Source: Gallionellaceae bacterium
Lineage (GTDB): Bacteria > Pseudomonadota > Gammaproteobacteria > Burkholderiales > Gallionellaceae
DNA: 64,000 nucleotides
Assembly (NCBI GenBank): GCA_027448945.1
Contig: DAIDMQ010000035.1
Location: 1 to 64,000, forward strand
Direction: 5' to 3'
Of this stretch, positions 60,950-64,000 are shown in pieces. Both the position numbers and the translations under genes were made by a program. The notes under the pieces are model-generated. The model ran no database searches, was not told the DNA's origin, and was given only the letters and a program-made list of their open reading frames with translations. Each line of letters begins with the position of its first letter. The stretch's first letter is position 1.

Positions 60950-62311
60950 ATGCAGGAAAACACACTTTGGGATACATGCTTGCTTGCTTTCGAAAAGAGT
61001 CTATCCCCACAACAATTCAAGGCTTGGATCAAACCCCTGCGACTTATCAAAGAAAACGGTTCATTGGTATTGACTGCGCCGAATAGTTTCACGCTAAAAC
61101 TAGTACAAGATCGATTTTTCCGCGAAATCAGCAAACAAGCTAGTTTGATTTATTCGGCTGTGCCTAATTTTGAGTTCCGTGTGCAAGAAGCGACTACTCC
61201 TGAAAAAAATGGTCATGAAGTTAAGCCTGTCGAAGTAAAGATTGAAGCCAAACCCACCGGCAAACCCAAGATCGAAACCTCGTTTCGTGGTTATGGCAAA
61301 TTAAATTCCAGCCTTACTTTCGATAATTTTGTCATCGGAAAGGCAAACCAACTGGCCTTCGCTGCCGCGACCCAGGTCGCCGATCTACCCGGCGCTTCCT
61401 ACAACCCGCTCTTCATTTATGGCGGCGTAGGTTTAGGTAAAACCCATTTGGCGCAGGCTATCGGTAACCAGATTAAACTTAACAAACCAGAAGCTAAGAT
61501 CTGCTATATGCACGCTGAACGCTACGTTGCAGACGTGGTGCGCGCTTACCAAAGCAATAAATTCGAAGAATTCAAGCAGTACTACCATTCCCTGGATATC
61601 CTGCTAATCGATGATATCCAGTTTTTCGCGGGTAAAAACAAGACTCAGGAAGAATTTTTTTACGCTTTCAACACCTTGATCGACTCACACAAGCAAGTGA
61701 TTCTAACCAGCGACACCTTTCCCAAGGAAATCACAGGGTTAGAGACCCGCTTAGTGTCGCGTTTTGGTTGGGGTTTGACCATTTGCATAGAACCGCCAGA
61801 ATTGGAAATGCGCGTAGCTATCTTGCTAAAGAAAGCCGATTTGGGTGGTTATAAATTGGACGACACCGTAGCTTTCTTCATTGCCAAGCATGTGAATTCC
61901 AATGTACGTGAACTGGAAGGTGCGCTAAAACGTGTGGAAGCCTATGCAAAGTTCCACAAGCGCCCTATCTCGGTCGAAACAGCCAAGGAATCATTAAAAG
62001 ATATCTTGGTAGCACAAAGTCGGCAAATATCAATTGAGAATATCCAAAAGACCGTATGTGATTTTTACCGATTAAAACTTTCTGAACTGCTTTCCAAAAA
62101 ACGTACTCGGAATATTGCTAGGCCTAGACAGATTGCAATGACTTTAACCCGTGAACTCACTAGCATGAGCCTACCCGAGATAGGCGCATCATTCGGTGGT
62201 AGAGATCACTCGACGGTGATTCATGCATGTAAAACCATGGAAGAATTGAAAAGAACAGATACAACCATCAATTCTGATTACAAAATTCTATTGCAAACGT
62301 TAAAAGGATAA
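60950..62311 (+). CDS. dnaA: Chromosomal replication initiator DnaA
   Basis: ATP-dependent initiator that opens the origin. The 453 residues have domain I (LWDTCLLAFEKSLSPQQFKAWIKPL), a short linker with Lys/Pro, and an AAA+ domain with FIYGGVGLGKTHLAQAIGN (P-loop residues 158-165) and LLIDDIQFFAGK. Domain IV has the DnaA signature GGRDHSTVIHACK. No strong ribosome site was seen before the ATG. Confidence 0.97.
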   Translation: MQENTLWDTCLLAFEKSLSPQQFKAWIKPLRLIKENGSLVLTAPNSFTLKLVQDRFFREISKQASLIYSAVPNFEFRVQEATTPEKNGHEVKPVEVKIEAKPTGKPKIETSFRGYGKLNSSLTFDNFVIGKANQLAFAAATQVADLPGASYNPLFIYGGVGLGKTHLAQAIGNQIKLNKPEAKICYMHAERYVADVVRAYQSNKFEEFKQYYHSLDILLIDDIQFFAGKNKTQEEFFYAFNTLIDSHKQVILTSDTFPKEITGLETRLVSRFGWGLTICIEPPELEMRVAILLKKADLGGYKLDDTVAFFIAKHVNSNVRELEGALKRVEAYAKFHKRPISVETAKESLKDILVAQSRQISIENIQKTVCDFYRLKLSELLSKKRTRNIARPRQIAMTLTRELTSMSLPEIGASFGGRDHSTVIHACKTMEELKRTDTTINSDYKILLQTLKG

Positions 62312-62506
62312 CTTGGTTGAAAAGCTGTTGATAGTTTGTTGGTAAAGTGGGTGTTAAAGTTGAAGCTTAAAATTATTAACAAGTGCCAACATTTAATACA
62401 GAATTACATAACAGTAAAATTAGTAGTTAATTTGATGTTTAATAAATGAATTTTTAAGAGATAACAAAATCGGCCTCCTTTATTAGTCTTATTAGGTATA
62501 TATATT
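62312..62506. other. AT-rich dnaA-dnaN gap, possible part of the origin
   Basis: 195 bases, strongly AT-rich from about 62390 to 62505, suitable for an unwinding element. I found no exact DnaA box here; only poor matches such as TGTTGATAG near 62324. The origin placement is inferred from gene order. Confidence 0.45.
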
Positions 62507-63613
62507 ATGTTTATTAAAAAAACAGACAAACAAACTGTATTGAAACCTCTGCAGGTCGTAATCGGTATTGTTGAACGTAAACAGACCTTACCTATCCTGT
62601 CCAACGTATTGATGGAAAAGGAAGCTGGCAAGATACGTTTCACTGCAACTGACCTTGAAATACAAATCACCACAACCGTTGAAACTAATGACGAAGATCA
62701 CACTCCTGCTTCTATTACTGTAGGAGGTAAGAAGCTGCAAGAAATTCTGCGTATCCTGCCCGAGCAAAGCGAGATATCTATAGAAATTTCTGAAAACAAA
62801 GCTCAGATTAAAGCTAACAAAAGCAAATTCAGTTTGCAGACATTGCCTTCGCAAGACTTTCCTAAACTGAGCAACCAGTTGATGGACCCGAAGAAAATTA
62901 TCCTGTCACAATCCAGACTCAAAGCGTTGTTGCAATCAGTGCAATACGCGATGGCACAACAAGACGTGCGTTACTACTTGAATGGCGTATTGCTGATCAT
63001 AGAAAGAAATAAACTGAAGGCGGTTGCCACTGACGGACACCGTTTGGCATACAACGTTGTAGAGATTGAAGGTAGCTTTGAAAAGCACGACATTATCTTG
63101 CCGCGTAAAGCCATCATCGAACTATGTAAGCTACTCAATGACAACGATGACTCAATCGAAATTGAGTTTTCAACACAGCAAGTAAAAGCTGAATTTTCTG
63201 GTATCACATTGATTACAAAAGTAATAGACGGGAAATTTCCGGATTATGAGCGCGTAATACCTAAATACAGCAATCATTTATTAATGAACCGCATTCAGGT
63301 TCAACAAGCTTTGCAACGTGCGGCCATCCTTTCAAATGAGAAATTCCGTGGTGTACGTTTTGTACTAACTGAAAAGAAATTAACCATCATCAGTAGTAAT
63401 AGCGAACAAGAAGAAGCACAAGAAGAGATAGAGACCGATTATCACGGTGAAGCAATCGATATAGGTTTTAACGTTAATTATCTATTGGATGGACTAAACA
63501 ACATCTCAGGTGAGGTTGCGACCTTCTCGTTTGGTGATCCTAATAGTTCTATCCTAATCACTACGGGTGACACTTCAGACTTCCGTTATGTTGTGATGCC
63601 AATGCGTATTTAG
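62507..63613 (+). CDS. dnaN: DNA polymerase III beta sliding clamp
   Basis: Ring-shaped clamp that holds the polymerase on DNA. The 368 residues form three repeated domains. Seen are QTVLKPLQVVIGIVERKQTLPILSNVL, FTATDLEIQI, KLKAVATDGHRLAYN, GKFPDYERVIP and the C-terminal SSILITTGDTSDFRYVVMPMRI. Standard. Confidence 0.97.
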   Translation: MFIKKTDKQTVLKPLQVVIGIVERKQTLPILSNVLMEKEAGKIRFTATDLEIQITTTVETNDEDHTPASITVGGKKLQEILRILPEQSEISIEISENKAQIKANKSKFSLQTLPSQDFPKLSNQLMDPKKIILSQSRLKALLQSVQYAMAQQDVRYYLNGVLLIIERNKLKAVATDGHRLAYNVVEIEGSFEKHDIILPRKAIIELCKLLNDNDDSIEIEFSTQQVKAEFSGITLITKVIDGKFPDYERVIPKYSNHLLMNRIQVQQALQRAAILSNEKFRGVRFVLTEKKLTIISSNSEQEEAQEEIETDYHGEAIDIGFNVNYLLDGLNNISGEVATFSFGDPNSSILITTGDTSDFRYVVMPMRI

Positions 63614-63640
63614 GTAAACAAGTTATACTCAAGCAGTATC

Positions 63641-63656
63641 TGTTCCACGTGAAACA
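63641..63656. other. parS-like centromere site 2
   Basis: TGTTCCACGTGAAACA differs from the parS consensus TGTTTCACGTGAAACA at one base (position 5). It lies in the dnaN-gyrB gap, 21 bases before the gyrB start, close to the origin. Confidence 0.85.
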
Positions 63657-63676
63657 AAAAGTCAGGAAAGTAAAAA

Positions 63677-64000
63677 ATGAGTGATTACGATTCAACGAGC
63701 ATCAAAGTTCTAAAGGGCTTAGAAGCTGTTAGAAAACGTCCCGGTATGTACATTGGTGATACCAATGACGGTACCGGTTTACATCACATGGTTTTTGAAG
63801 CTGTAGATAATGCAGTTGATGAAGCTTTGGCGGGCCATTGCGACGAGATCAATGTGATCATTCATGCGGATAATTCCATTAGCGTTAGTGATAACGGCCG
63901 TGGTATCCCAACTGATATTCATAAGGAAGAGAATCGTTCAGCGGCAGAAGTCATTATGACTATCTTGCATGCTGGCGGTAAATTTGACAGCAACTCATAT
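63677..64000 (+). CDS. gyrB: DNA gyrase subunit B, N-terminal part (runs off window)
   Basis: The first 108 codons of gyrase B, the ATPase subunit that powers negative supercoiling. The translation shows [29 protein letters not shown], the GHKL ATP-site blocks [20 protein letters not shown] and [14 protein letters not shown], and [11 protein letters not shown]. An AGGA ribosome site precedes the ATG. The rest of the gene lies past the right edge. Confidence 0.97.
   Translation, partial: MSDYDSTSIKVLKGLEAVRKRPGMYIGDTNDGTGLHHMVFEAVDNAVDEALAGHCDEINVIIHADNSISVSDNGRGIPTDIHKEENRSAAEVIMTILHAGGKFDSNSY

Overview
The window is about 64 kb around the replication origin of a betaproteobacterium. The order gyrB-dnaN-dnaA-(origin)-rpmH-rnpA-yidD-yidC-mnmE-mnmG-rsmG-parA-parB-atpIBEFHAGDC is the classic origin layout. 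Two parS-like sites sit inside it. Form II RuBisCO with CbbQ/CbbO and CbbR, a tkt-gap-pgk-pyk-fba run, fbp and a beta-carbonic anhydrase indicate a Calvin-cycle autotroph. Protein style and gene content suggest the Gallionellaceae/Nitrosomonadales (iron- or nitrite-oxidiser type). That placement is inference from recall, not a search. Base composition is near 50% GC over most of the window.

Region by region. 1-1400 is clearly GC-richer and looks like Comamonadaceae DNA: a partial TlpA-like gene, a conserved unknown, and the first third of mpl. Composition shifts inside mpl, near the P-loop codons, so the gene is either a natural recombinant or an assembly chimera. 2382-6917 holds ntrC, ntrB, a DUF4124 protein and glnA, with a sigma-54 promoter and two NtrC-like sites upstream of glnA. 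7092-10892 holds housekeeping genes (CDF metal efflux, rhodanese, xth, pyrE, a second DUF4124 protein). 10893-19788 is the carbon-fixation block: carbonic anhydrase, purC, purE, fbp, cbbO, cbbQ, cbbM and divergent cbbR. 19835-27254 is a type IV minor-pilin operon (fimT-pilV-pilW-pilX-pilY1-pilE) whose PilY1 carries eight glycine-rich repeats and lacks the usual long N-terminal part. 27454-34418 is the triose/pentose block. 34546-40603 is def-fmt-rsmB-DUF4390-ntrY-ntrX. Divergent from it, 40703-45917 is LysM protein-dprA-smg-topA. 45985-64000 is the ATP synthase operon and the origin region.

How the genes work together. RuBisCO with its CbbQO activase, carbonic anhydrase, transketolase, GAPDH, PGK, aldolase and FBPase supply most of the Calvin cycle; phosphoribulokinase is not in the window. 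NtrBC and the sigma-54 promoter tie glutamine synthetase to nitrogen status. The pilin operon supports surface attachment or twitching. ParAB with nearby parS sites segregates the origin.

No tRNA, rRNA, CRISPR array, insertion sequence or prophage was seen. No gap between genes exceeds about 200 bases. Several intergenic hairpins (cbbM-cbbQ, gap-pgk, tkt-gap, pilY1-pilE, start of dprA) are the main unexplained structures.
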